A stretch of DNA of 64,000 nucleotides from an uncultured SAR116 cluster alpha proteobacterium (GTDB lineage Bacteria > Pseudomonadota > Alphaproteobacteria > Puniceispirillales > Marisalimonadaceae). The DNA lies in contig CACBXG010000001.1 of assembly GCA_902543145.1 (NCBI GenBank), forward strand, positions 1 through 64,000, given 5' to 3'. Below are positions 25,224-33,785 of the stretch, one piece after another. The notes under the pieces were generated by a model. That model worked only from the letters and a program-made list of their open reading frames with translations. It was not told the DNA's origin and ran no database searches. Numbering within the stretch: position 1 is the stretch's first letter; the number at the start of each line of letters is the position of its first letter. Position numbers and translations under genes: made by a program.

Positions 25224-26368
25224 TCTCCTTTAAAAAGAAATTCAGACAGTGGAATTGTTTGACTTTTAATCTTTCGCTCTGAAGTTAGAAGTTTTTGATT
25301 AATTTGTAAATCTTGCTTTAAGCCAAATAAATAAGGGTACCATTCTCTTGATAGTTCAGCTTTCCATTTCCACAAAAGAAAATCTAATATTTCAATATCA
25401 TCTTTTTTAATCTTAACAAATTGTGTAGATGGATTTAAACCAAAATCTGGACTTAAAAAAAATTTTTTAATTTTAAGAAATAACTTTGGAACACCATGAT
25501 TTTTTATAAGATTTCCCCATTCTTTTTGTGAAAGTTTGGTAATAATGCTTTTTCCAAAAATCTCTAAAATTAAAATATCAGTTTTGATTAAACCTGTTGG
25601 ATTAATCATTATATTTTTTTGGTTTTCTCTTCCCAAAGCTGGTCCAATAAAAAAACGCCTAGGACAATAGTCGTTTGCATAAAAATTATCCCAAATAATG
25701 ATGTCATTTGGTAATATTTTTTTTATTTTTTGATCATTTTTATAAGTTTTAGAAACCACATTTTTTCCACAATAAAATATTTTTATTTTGGAGATCAGTA
25801 TTTTGCTTAAATCTATCAAGTAAACAGGATCATCTTTTATTAATTCATCGGCATAAATTCTCGGTACAAAAAATATATTTTGTTTTAATTCATTAGAAAG
25901 TTTATTAGCCAAAATACCGTGGTACGTACCTTCAGAGACATCAGCGCCAAATTTTTTCTTAAAATCATTTGGAATGTCATCTAATAATAAAGCTATATAA
26001 TTAGCTCCGTCTCGAAGTAGTTGTTTAGCTTTTTTTAAGAGTAATTCGAAATCAGAGTCTTTATTATTTATAGAAATATCGTCTAATTCTTTAAAATTAA
26101 AGTCTAGTCCAGGAGCAATACCAGCTATAATGTTTATATGATTTTTTTTACTAAATTGAGTAAAATTTTGAAATTTCAGACGCCATTTTTTATTATATTC
26201 TTCTCTCCAGCATAATCTATGATAAATATCTTCCTTAGGGGCATAAAAATAAGTATTCATCTTATTTTTATAAAGCGCTTTGATTATAAGTTTTCTACTT
26301 TTCCAAGATAGAAGTTTACCATAGTAACCCTCTATATATCCAGTTATGTTATTAACATTGTTTTTCAT
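25220..26368 (-). CDS. GH84-type beta-N-acetylglucosaminidase, cytoplasmic
   Basis: About 382 residues. ITGYIEGYYGKLLSW at the N-terminus corresponds to the GxxEGFYGxPW box of GH84. NTYFYAPKEDIYHRLCWREEY and, near residue 130, LLLDDIPNDF with the catalytic Asp-Asp pair follow. GH84 enzymes remove terminal beta-GlcNAc by substrate-assisted catalysis. No signal peptide is present. The start at 26368 (MKNNVNN) has AAGAAG upstream; the longer frame from a GTG at 26392 would begin inside a TATAAT-like promoter box. The gene lies among AmpG, PIG-L deacetylase, AnmK and MurQ genes, and no NagZ (GH3) is in the window, so it may cleave GlcNAc from imported GlcNAc-anhydroMurNAc. That substrate is inferred. 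Confidence 0.85.
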   Translation of the reverse strand: MKNNVNNITGYIEGYYGKLLSWKSRKLIIKALYKNKMNTYFYAPKEDIYHRLCWREEYNKKWRLKFQNFTQFSKKNHINIIAGIAPGLDFNFKELDDISINNKDSDFELLLKKAKQLLRDGANYIALLLDDIPNDFKKKFGADVSEGTYHGILANKLSNELKQNIFFVPRIYADELIKDDPVYLIDLSKILISKIKIFYCGKNVVSKTYKNDQKIKKILPNDIIIWDNFYANDYCPRRFFIGPALGRENQKNIMINPTGLIKTDILILEIFGKSIITKLSQKEWGNLIKNHGVPKLFLKIKKFFLSPDFGLNPSTQFVKIKKDDIEILDFLLWKWKAELSREWYPYLFGLKQDLQINQKLLTSERKIKSQTIPLSEFLFKGE

Positions 26369-26424
26369 TTGATATCTTCTTAAATATTGCACTATTATAC
26401 TAACTTAATTGGGAGAAAAATATA

Positions 26425-27114
26425 ATGAAAGTTTTAGCAATAGGTGCTCATCCTGATGATATTGAAATTTTTATGTATGGTTTACTTTCAATTTATAAAA
26501 ATAATGGAAACCAGATATATGCCATGATTGCAACAGATGGAAGTAAAGGAGGCACTCAAAAAAGTTTTGACTTAGTAAAAAAAAGAGCTGAGGAAACTGT
26601 CGCAGGTCTTAAAAAATTATCTTTACCAATTTTCTTGAATATACCAGATGGTGAGTTAGGTGAAGATCCTGCGCATAGAAAAATTATTAGGGAAAATATT
26701 TTGAAAATAAGACCTGATTTAATTATTACTCATTCACAAAATGATTATCATTCAGACCACAAGTCATTATCTTTAATAACAAAAGAGGCAGTAAGTCATT
26801 ATATCCCAATTTTAAATTGTGATACCCTTATGGGTATAAACTTTAATCCTAATTACTATGTTGATATAACCGATCACTATTTGGCAAAAAAAGAAGCTAT
26901 ATTAAAACACAAAACACAAAACCCTCAAAGATTTATTGACCTATTTAAATTAATGAACTCTTACAGGGCCGCTCAATGCAACGCCCCTAAAGGTCATTAT
27001 GCAGAAGCATATAGTTTTATACCTTCATTTCCTTTTTCAGATATAAGAGAACTTTTACCATCTCCTATAAAATTAAGGTCTTTTCATATAAAAGATCAGC
27101 ATGGATTTTTATAA
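26425..27114 (+). CDS. PIG-L/LmbE-family N-deacetylase
   Basis: 229 residues. VLAIGAHPDDIEIFMYG at the N-terminus holds the AHPDD zinc and catalytic motif. ITHSQNDYHSDHKSLSLI near residue 105 holds the HxxDH zinc ligands. QRFIDLFKLMNSYRAAQC near residue 175 is the usual C-terminal family segment. These enzymes hydrolyse N-acetyl groups of GlcNAc-containing compounds. It diverges from the GH84 gene (56 bases, shared promoter region with TATAAT on the minus-strand side) and overlaps the convergent anmK by six bases. The setting suggests GlcNAc or an amino-sugar fragment of peptidoglycan as substrate. A role in making a thiol or a lipid A-type sugar cannot be excluded. Confidence 0.85.
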   Translation: MKVLAIGAHPDDIEIFMYGLLSIYKNNGNQIYAMIATDGSKGGTQKSFDLVKKRAEETVAGLKKLSLPIFLNIPDGELGEDPAHRKIIRENILKIRPDLIITHSQNDYHSDHKSLSLITKEAVSHYIPILNCDTLMGINFNPNYYVDITDHYLAKKEAILKHKTQNPQRFIDLFKLMNSYRAAQCNAPKGHYAEAYSFIPSFPFSDIRELLPSPIKLRSFHIKDQHGFL

Positions 27115-28200
27115 AAATTCATATATTTTTCCTCCTGACGAAGGTTTAGAGACTCCAGTAGTTGAAGGAAAAGTATAAGAAAGTTTATAAATTGATCTAG
27201 CTGACAAATAAGCAATTAACTCTGATTCAATATAGTTAAAATTCAGACCTAGTTGTTCTTCATAAAAGAAATTAATATTTAATCTTTTTTTAAGTCTCTT
27301 CATCAAATGAATGTTTTTGCAACCACCGCCAGTTACTAAAATATTATTAACTTTATTAGGTAAGAGTGCTATACCAGCAGCAATAGCTTCAACAGTAAAT
27401 TCAATTAAAGTTGCCATAATATCTTTAAATAAATATTGTTTTTGAACCAATTTATTGTATGAAGTAGAAAAAGCATTTCTATCTAACGATTTGGGAGGAA
27501 GTTTTGCAAAAAATGGATTTTCTAAAAACTTTTTAATTTCTGTATCTATAGGATAACCATTAGAGGCAATAACACCATTTTCATCATAATTTTTATTAAA
27601 TACAGATAACATATAATCATCCATTAGTGCATTACCTGGTCCAGTATCAAAACCAATTAGCTTATTGCCATCCCAGAAAGTTAAGTTAGAAACACCACCT
27701 ATATTTAGAATGCAAGTTGGAAGAGTTAATCCAGATTGTTCAATAATATATTTATGATATATTGGAGCTAATGGCGCTCCTTGACCTCCCAATGAAAGAT
27801 CATTTGATCTAAAATCAAAAACAACATTTTTTTTAAGCAACTTTGATAATTTTTTTGGATTCCCAAGTTGGATTGAAATCTTTTGTTCTGGATTATGATG
27901 TATTGTTTGACCGTGAAACCCAATTACGTCGCATTCTTTTACGATTTCCAGGTCTTTTAAAGCTATGTAATGTTCATTTGTAATAAATTCATCTAAATAT
28001 TCTTTTCTTTCTAAATTGAAACTAATATCTTCTTTGAGAAAACTAATTAACTTTTTTCTTGTACTAATATTGAAGGGATGAAAGTGATTCTTACCTAACC
28101 TTTTTAATTCCAAGCCATTAGTTTCAACTAGACTAATATCTATTCCATCCATACTTGTCCCAGTCATTAATCCAATAATTTGTAAAAAGTCGTATTTCAA
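27109..28200 (-). CDS. anmK: Anhydro-N-acetylmuramic acid kinase
   Basis: 363 residues, full length. IGLMTGTSMDGIDISLVE at the N-terminus, DVIGFHGQTIHHNP near residue 90, GGQGAPLAPIYHKY near 130, IGGVSNLTFW and FDTGPGNALMDDYM (catalytic Asp region) near 185, and ILVTGGGCKNIHLMKRL near 285 are all AnmK motifs. The enzyme opens the 1,6-anhydro ring of anhydroMurNAc and phosphorylates it with ATP, giving MurNAc-6-phosphate in the cytoplasm. Its product is the substrate of the divergent murQ gene, 46 bases away. This confirms that the block is devoted to peptidoglycan recycling. Confidence 0.95.
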   Translation of the reverse strand: MKYDFLQIIGLMTGTSMDGIDISLVETNGLELKRLGKNHFHPFNISTRKKLISFLKEDISFNLERKEYLDEFITNEHYIALKDLEIVKECDVIGFHGQTIHHNPEQKISIQLGNPKKLSKLLKKNVVFDFRSNDLSLGGQGAPLAPIYHKYIIEQSGLTLPTCILNIGGVSNLTFWDGNKLIGFDTGPGNALMDDYMLSVFNKNYDENGVIASNGYPIDTEIKKFLENPFFAKLPPKSLDRNAFSTSYNKLVQKQYLFKDIMATLIEFTVEAIAAGIALLPNKVNNILVTGGGCKNIHLMKRLKKRLNINFFYEEQLGLNFNYIESELIAYLSARSIYKLSYTFPSTTGVSKPSSGGKIYEFL

Positions 28201-28246
28201 AACAAGAATAACCTTTTAAATATTTTAAAATTATATATATTTAAAT

Positions 28247-28984
28247 ATGTCTCAATATAAACCTAAAACTGAACTTTTATACCGCAAAAGTAAACCTATC
28301 GATCATTTAAGTATATCTGAGAGTATATCTTTAATGATCCAAGAACAAAAAAACGCTTCTAAAGAAGTTAAAAAAGCAGCCAAATCCATTGAAATTGCAA
28401 TAGAAGCGATTTATAAATATCTAATTGCTAATCCATATGGAAGGCTTGTATATGTCGGAGCGGGGACTTCTGCTAGAATTGGTGTACAAGACGGTGTTGA
28501 ACTTTTTCCAACATTCAATTGGCCAATTGAACGTTTGGAATTTATTATAGCTGGTGGTTTACCAGCTTTATTAAGGGCCATCGAAAATGCTGAAGATAAC
28601 ATAGCTCAGGCAGAAAATATTGTAACAGAAAAGTTGATTACTAAAGATGATGTTGTGATTGGACTTGCGGCCAGTGGAAACACTCCTTTTACTTGCAAAG
28701 TATTACAAAAATCTAAAGAAAATAACGCACTCACTATAGCTATAAGTAATAATCCTAAAGGTAAAATTTTAGAATATGGTGACTATAAGATAATTCTTGA
28801 TACTAAAGAAGAGTTGATTGCTGGTTCTACAAGACTTAAGGCAGGAACTGCTCAAAAAATATGTCTTAATATTATCTCTTCTATGGTAATGATGAAAATG
28901 GGTAGAGTAAAAAACGGTATTATGAATCAAATGGTTCCAACAAATGAAAAGTTGCGTTTAAGAAAACGATTAAATAAATATTAA
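28247..28984 (+). CDS. murQ: N-acetylmuramic acid 6-phosphate etherase, C-terminally short
   Basis: 245 residues. VYVGAGTSARIGVQDGVELF has the SIS-domain sugar-phosphate loop and the first catalytic Glu. ALLRAIENAEDN holds the second Glu. VVIGLAASGNTPFTCKVL and AGSTRLKAGTAQKICLNI are family signatures. MurQ removes D-lactate from MurNAc-6-phosphate and gives GlcNAc-6-phosphate. The usual length is near 300 residues; here the protein ends shortly after MKMGRVKNGIMNQMVPTN, so the C-terminal helical extension of about 50 residues is missing. The active site is complete, so it is probably functional. It is divergent from anmK and convergent with the NlpC/P60 gene. Confidence 0.92.
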   Translation: MSQYKPKTELLYRKSKPIDHLSISESISLMIQEQKNASKEVKKAAKSIEIAIEAIYKYLIANPYGRLVYVGAGTSARIGVQDGVELFPTFNWPIERLEFIIAGGLPALLRAIENAEDNIAQAENIVTEKLITKDDVVIGLAASGNTPFTCKVLQKSKENNALTIAISNNPKGKILEYGDYKIILDTKEELIAGSTRLKAGTAQKICLNIISSMVMMKMGRVKNGIMNQMVPTNEKLRLRKRLNKY

Positions 28985-29012
28985 CTAAAATTAAAATATA
29001 AAATTAATCTAA

Positions 29013-29768
29013 TCAATTAAAATTCATAATTTTAATAATTGGGTCATCTCCATTTGTTCTTGAAATTATATCAAGTAATGGCTCTTTCGTAATCTCCATA
29101 TGAAAAGCATTAGCATGAATACAATTTATTTTATCTGCCATAATTCCAACGTGGCCTTTCCAAAAGACTGCAAATCCTCTTTTAAGAGAGTTCTTATCTT
29201 TAATAAGTTCTTTATTAAGCAATGACTGATCAATCGAATTTCGAGGAATATTTTCTCCATAAGTTTGATATGATAACTGAAGTAAAGCTGAACAATCTAA
29301 ACCCATAGAATTTCTGCCTCCCCATACATATGGTGTTCCAATCATTTTTTCAGCTATGCTTACCCAATCACTTATTTTTTTGCCAATTTTTATTATATGA
29401 TTACTTGGAATATAAGCGTATTCATAGATACTATTTTCGAACAAGTGTATTTTCGCCCACCCTTTATAAATACGTTTAACACTAACTTGTGAACCTAAGG
29501 GAAGATGATTTATACATCCCAATTTTACATCATTATCTTTATAAAGAAAAGTTCTTTTGGAAATAACCCTGTGTGTTGATTTCAACATTTTACCTAAATT
29601 TCTTTTTTGTACCCATCCTATATAATTATCTGTTAAAAGCTTACAACGATACCAATCGAAATGTTTTTCTAAAATCGTTAAAGTTTCCCCAAACAAACAT
29701 TCAGTTTCTAATTCTGCTGTTTGCTTTGGTTCGGATCTCATAGGAATAGATGGTTTAATGACTCTCAT
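29013..29768 (-). CDS. NlpC/P60 cysteine peptidase with N-terminal SH3-like domains
   Basis: 251 residues. Two SH3-like segments occupy residues 1-130 (MRSEPKQTAELETECLFG and GWVQKRNLGKML are parts of them). The C40 peptidase domain follows: TPYVWGGRNSMGLDCSALLQ has the nucleophile Cys, and FWKGHVGIMADKINCIHAN has the catalytic His. Such YkfC-like proteins cleave gamma-D-Glu-diaminopimelate in muropeptides. There is no signal peptide, which suggests action on recycled peptides in the cytoplasm. It overlaps the upstream AmpD-like gene by four bases, so amide and peptide cleavage are co-expressed. A short AT-rich inverted repeat (29016-29036) lies at its 3' end. Confidence 0.88.
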   Translation of the reverse strand: MRVIKPSIPMRSEPKQTAELETECLFGETLTILEKHFDWYRCKLLTDNYIGWVQKRNLGKMLKSTHRVISKRTFLYKDNDVKLGCINHLPLGSQVSVKRIYKGWAKIHLFENSIYEYAYIPSNHIIKIGKKISDWVSIAEKMIGTPYVWGGRNSMGLDCSALLQLSYQTYGENIPRNSIDQSLLNKELIKDKNSLKRGFAVFWKGHVGIMADKINCIHANAFHMEITKEPLLDIISRTNGDDPIIKIMNFN

Positions 29769-30169
29769 AAATTATTAACTTTACACCAATTTTGCACATT
29801 AAAATTAGGACATGTTTTTTTAGTTTTCTCAGTATCACAATGTCCAATAATTTTTGCGGTTGGATAAGAAAGCTTCCATGATTTTATAACTTTTTTTAAT
29901 GAAATAAATTGTTCTTTAGTAAAATTATCACGGCCAATAAGACAAACACCTAAGCTAACATCGTTTTTACCTTTTACATGTGCTCCAATCCAATATTCTG
30001 GTCTTCCATTTTCAATTTTACCAGATCTGCAAATTATCTTATGATAACCTATGCCGTCCCAACCGAAACCAAGATGCATTTTATGAATATCTGAGGCATT
30101 TAAATCTATATTATTATTTGTATCCGAACAATGTATAACTAATAATTCAATATTTGAACTTAAAAGCAT
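29765..30169 (-). CDS. AmpD-like N-acetylmuramoyl-L-alanine amidase (Amidase_2)
   Basis: 134 residues, a single Amidase_2/PGRP domain. LLVIHCSDTNNN near the N-terminus supplies the first zinc His. GFGWDGIGYHKIICRSG follows, and IIGHCDTEKTKKTCPNF near residue 115 supplies the second His and the Cys ligand, the His-His-Cys pattern of PGRP-like amidases. No signal peptide is seen. AmpD cuts the bond between anhydroMurNAc and L-Ala in the cytoplasm, which frees the peptide for the NlpC/P60 enzyme encoded next (4 bp overlap) and the sugar for AnmK. It is shorter than E. coli AmpD (183 residues) and without its C-terminal region, so its substrate preference may differ. Phage-type endolysin origin is less likely in this context. 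Confidence 0.85.
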   Translation of the reverse strand: MLLSSNIELLVIHCSDTNNNIDLNASDIHKMHLGFGWDGIGYHKIICRSGKIENGRPEYWIGAHVKGKNDVSLGVCLIGRDNFTKEQFISLKKVIKSWKLSYPTAKIIGHCDTEKTKKTCPNFNVQNWCKVNNL

Positions 30170-30312
30170 CTATAAACCTTTTAATAATTTAAAAAATACA
30201 ATATTATCAAAATAGGAAATTTTAAACCATTTAATCTTTCTAATACTATTTTTTGTAATTTAAAATGGATAAGTCACTAAAGTAACTATATATTTTAAGA
30301 GGAATATTTTAA

Positions 30313-31740
30313 GTGAATTCTATTACCCCTATATTATTAGCAGGAGGATCTGGAACTCGTCTTTGGCCTTCATCTCGTAAAACATATCCTAAACAATTTA
30401 TAAAATTAATTTCTGATACATCTTTGTTTCAACAATCTGCTCTAAAGTTTCTTAACAATGGATCATCTGAATATAATCCTATTATTACTGTAACCAATTC
30501 TCTTTTCAGGTTTATTGTAAGAGAACAATTACAAAATGTTGGTATAGACTTGGGAAAAATTTTAATTGAGCCACAATCAAAAAATACTGCCCCTGCAATT
30601 CTTTCTGCAACCCTTCTTGCACTTCAAGACAATAAAGATCCAATTATTATTGCGGTACCTTCAGATCATATAATCCCTGATAGTAAGTATTTCAATGAAG
30701 TCATTAATATTGGACGAAAGATTGTTGGGAATGGAAAAATTATCACATTTGGAATTAGACCAACCTATCCAGAAACTGGGTATGGTTATTTGCAATTAGA
30801 AAAAGACCACAAACCAGGACCAAGTCAGGTTACTAAATTTATTGAAAAGCCAAATATAAGTTCTGCGACCAAAATGCTAAATGAAGGAAACTATTTATGG
30901 AATTCTGGTATATTTATGTTTCGTGCAAAAGATATAATAAGTGAATTTAAAAAATATGCTCCTGACATTTTGTCAATTGTAGAAAAGTCTGTAGAGTTGA
31001 GCGAATCAGATATGGAATTTCTAAGACTGAATCAAAATTATTGGCAAAATATAAATGAAATTAGTATTGATTATGCAATAATGGAAAAAGCTAAGGATAT
31101 AATTGCTATTCCATATAATTCTACATGGTCAGATTTAGGTAACTGGGACTCAGTTTGGCGTGAAACAAAACAAGATAAAAATGGTGTTGCATTGTCTCAT
31201 AATGCCCATGCTTTAGGATGTAGAAATACATTGTTGAGATCTGAAAATGAGTTTCAAGAAATTGTTGGTATAGGTTTAAATGATATTGTAGCTATAGCAA
31301 TGCCAGACGCAGTTTTAGTTGCTAATAAAAATAAAAGTCAGGACGTCAAAAAAGTAGTTGAATATTTAAAATTTCATGAAATCACTCAATCAGAGTTTTT
31401 CCCAAAGGATCATCGTCCATGGGGGTGGTTTGAAATTATATCATCAGGTTTGGGTTTTCAAGTGAAAAGAATTTTTGTGAAACCAGGAGCAGCATTAAGT
31501 TTACAAAGTCATAAGTTTCGTTCTGAACATTGGATAGTTGTAAAGGGATTAGCAAAAATTACGATTGATAATAAAGTCAAATATATTAAAGAAGGACAAT
31601 CTACTTATGTACCATTAGGCTCGGTTCATCGTCTTGAGAACCCTGGAGACGAACCAATAACAATAATTGAGGTTCAAATAGGTTCTTATTTAAGTGAAGA
31701 CGATATTATAAGATATGAAGATAATTACTCACGAAAATAA
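30313..31740 (+). CDS. manC: Mannose-1-phosphate guanylyltransferase / mannose-6-phosphate isomerase
   Basis: 475 residues, a two-domain enzyme. The N-terminal nucleotidyltransferase has ILLAGGSGTRLWPSSRKTYP and FIEKPNISSATKML. The C-terminal cupin (type II PMI) domain has DHRPWGWFEIISSG, VKRIFVKPGAALSLQSHKF and SEHWIVVKGLAKITID. It makes GDP-mannose from mannose-6-phosphate chemistry (guanylyl transfer plus isomerase). No phosphomannomutase is in the window. The start codon is GTG, with AAGAGGA about 10 bases upstream. It opens a plus-strand polysaccharide operon, and its product feeds Gmd and Fcl (41031-43130). Confidence 0.93.
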   Translation: MNSITPILLAGGSGTRLWPSSRKTYPKQFIKLISDTSLFQQSALKFLNNGSSEYNPIITVTNSLFRFIVREQLQNVGIDLGKILIEPQSKNTAPAILSATLLALQDNKDPIIIAVPSDHIIPDSKYFNEVINIGRKIVGNGKIITFGIRPTYPETGYGYLQLEKDHKPGPSQVTKFIEKPNISSATKMLNEGNYLWNSGIFMFRAKDIISEFKKYAPDILSIVEKSVELSESDMEFLRLNQNYWQNINEISIDYAIMEKAKDIIAIPYNSTWSDLGNWDSVWRETKQDKNGVALSHNAHALGCRNTLLRSENEFQEIVGIGLNDIVAIAMPDAVLVANKNKSQDVKKVVEYLKFHEITQSEFFPKDHRPWGWFEIISSGLGFQVKRIFVKPGAALSLQSHKFRSEHWIVVKGLAKITIDNKVKYIKEGQSTYVPLGSVHRLENPGDEPITIIEVQIGSYLSEDDIIRYEDNYSRK

Positions 31741-31750
31741 GTTGTAATAA

Positions 31751-32506
31751 ATGTATCATTATCCACTTTTATCAAGGCCAGACTTTGGATTTATAAGAGG
31801 GCCAGGTCCTGGCTTTGGCAATCTTTTATTTCCTATCGGGAGAGCTTTACGTGAATCACAAATTAAAAATGAAGTATTTGTTAAACCAACAATACTGAAC
31901 CTAAAAATTGGTCCTTTTTTACGTCAAGAAAGAGATTGGCGGTTATATCATAATGAACTAAAAGGAAGGAATGTTGAAGATTGGTTAAATTTTTTTCGTA
32001 TTAAATTTTACAGAAAAAAGACACAATTTTATTATGGACAACGAAACTATTTCTATGATTTAGAAAAATCTATGTTTTTAATTAAAAATTGGTTATTTAC
32101 AAATTCTTTGGAAAAACCAATAGATCATTCTGGTAAAATTGCAGTACATATTCGTCGTGGAGATTTTTTAAAATCTAATGAGTCTGCTTTATCTCATCAA
32201 ATTCCTACAAAATGGTATCTTGATACACTGGACAGGCTACTTTGTAAAGTTGATATGGATGTTGTGCTTTTCAGTGATAGTGATATTGATAATGATTGGT
32301 CAAAATTTGGCTCTAGGATAAAATTGTCTCAAAACATATCAGCTTGTTCAAATGTTCTTAGTATGTCATCAGCTGATTTTTTAATTGCCTCAAGATCAAC
32401 TTTTTCACTTTGGTCATATTTTTTATCAAACCAAAAAACTTTTATTCCTTGCGGATTTGATCCTTCAATATATCTCAGTGATAGTAGAAACATAAAGAAT
32501 GTTTAA
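31751..32506 (+). CDS. GT11-like fucosyltransferase
   Basis: 251 residues. GPGPGFGNLLFPIGRALR near residue 18 and IAVHIRRGDFLKSNE near 135 (the HxRRGD nucleotide-binding motif of fucosyltransferases) are visible. VVLFSDSDIDNDWSKF near 180 and ADFLIASRSTFSLWSYFLS near 215 complete the GT11/GT23-like order. It would transfer L-fucose from GDP-fucose to the growing glycan in an alpha linkage. The GDP-fucose enzymes are encoded in the same operon. The linkage (alpha-1,2 is usual in GT11) cannot be read from the sequence. It overlaps the next gene by eight bases. Confidence 0.75.
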   Translation: MYHYPLLSRPDFGFIRGPGPGFGNLLFPIGRALRESQIKNEVFVKPTILNLKIGPFLRQERDWRLYHNELKGRNVEDWLNFFRIKFYRKKTQFYYGQRNYFYDLEKSMFLIKNWLFTNSLEKPIDHSGKIAVHIRRGDFLKSNESALSHQIPTKWYLDTLDRLLCKVDMDVVLFSDSDIDNDWSKFGSRIKLSQNISACSNVLSMSSADFLIASRSTFSLWSYFLSNQKTFIPCGFDPSIYLSDSRNIKNV

Positions 32507-33641
32507 TCAAAAAATATTTTCCTTATTTCAAGTGCTGGCACAAGCATTTTTTTCTTTTGTTTTTTTAAGTGCACTGATAAATTCTGGTGAAAATATAGAC
32601 TATGTAGATTGGTCTTTATCCATTTCAATTATTTCTGCAATATATTCATTTAATATTTTCTCTGGTGTCTTGTTTAACAAGTTTATAGCTTCTGGAAATT
32701 ATAAAACCAGTATTTTTTTCCTAAACCTATTTGGGATACTTTTAATTTCTATTTTAATTGCAATATATGGAACATATACAAATGCTAGTAGTTATTACTA
32801 TTTGGCAATTCTTTTTTCTTCTACTATGCAGATCAGTTTTTCATTATGTAATATAGTTGATGGATTAGGGAAAATAATTTATCGATGTACAGCACAAATT
32901 ATAATATTTTTAACTTTTTCATTAATAATATTCTTTTCATACAAATCCAACGCTTCTATGGTACAAATTATTTTATTGGCTATTTTATCTTACTTTTTCA
33001 TAGCTTCTGCAGGTGTTTTTATCATAACAATTAACAAAAGCTGGACACTAAAGATGGCTAATAATAATTTGTCTGTAATGTTATCACAAAATTCTTATGC
33101 AATAGGTGGTTCAGTTGCTCAATCTTGGATTGAGCCATTAATTAAATATAATTTAATTGCTCTTGGTGGAGCGCATCTGATTGTCCTATTTGATGTATCT
33201 ACTAGGATCGCCTCTACTATCAGAACATCTATAGTTTCTTTAAATACACCATTGATTACAATATGGAGTAAAAAATATTCTCAAGCTGCCTTTAACAAAG
33301 AATTTATCTCTAGTTTCTGTTTAGCCACTATGTCAAATGTTATTTATATATTTTTTAGTTCAACAATATTTTTAGTTTTTTTTGGTCTGGAAGAACAAAA
33401 CAAACTATTTACTATAATTATCGTTTTAACCTATTTTTTGATTACACTCCAAAATTTACCAAATATTACTAACATAGTGCTTAATAAGGTTAATAAAAAT
33501 TTTTATGCAACTTTAATAATCCTAATGTTTGTTGGTTTAGGGTATTTTTTTATAGCAAATGCTGAGCATTATATCTGGAGCTACTTACTAGGTTCTTTTT
33601 TTTCTACAGCTTTTTTGTTTTTCAGAAGGAGTAAACATTAA
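32499..33641 (+). CDS. Wzx-like oligosaccharide flippase (MATE/PST superfamily)
   Basis: 380 residues with about ten to twelve transmembrane helices and no soluble domain. A hydrophobic N-terminus (LFQVLAQAFFSFVFLSAL) is followed by helices separated by short polar loops. SQNSYAIGGSVAQSWIEPLI near residue 200 and the ensuing LFDVSTRIASTIR fit Wzx/PST proteins, in which this helix contacts the glycan lipid. Wzx moves the undecaprenyl-diphosphate repeat unit to the periplasm. It is somewhat shorter than the usual 400-480 residues. It sits in the right place of the operon, after ManC and GT11, and it is the only flippase of this type in the window. Confidence 0.75.
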   Translation: MFNQKIFSLFQVLAQAFFSFVFLSALINSGENIDYVDWSLSISIISAIYSFNIFSGVLFNKFIASGNYKTSIFFLNLFGILLISILIAIYGTYTNASSYYYLAILFSSTMQISFSLCNIVDGLGKIIYRCTAQIIIFLTFSLIIFFSYKSNASMVQIILLAILSYFFIASAGVFIITINKSWTLKMANNNLSVMLSQNSYAIGGSVAQSWIEPLIKYNLIALGGAHLIVLFDVSTRIASTIRTSIVSLNTPLITIWSKKYSQAAFNKEFISSFCLATMSNVIYIFFSSTIFLVFFGLEEQNKLFTIIIVLTYFLITLQNLPNITNIVLNKVNKNFYATLIILMFVGLGYFFIANAEHYIWSYLLGSFFSTAFLFFRRSKH

Positions 33642-33785
33642 ATTTATATTTATTTAAATTTTATTGGTATATGTTAGTTGAAATAATATTATGTGTAATT
33701 TAAATTTTGTTTCAAATAGGTTCTAACAAAAAATTATTTATAAATAATTAAGGTTTGGTCAAAAGAGGGTGGAGGCAAATTTTAT

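Noticed and set aside
29016-29036. An AT-only inverted repeat (9-base arms, 3-base loop) at the end of the NlpC/P60 gene, between convergent genes
   Set aside because: The arms lie within the last codons and contain no G-C pairs. In DNA this AT-rich such repeats are expected by chance.
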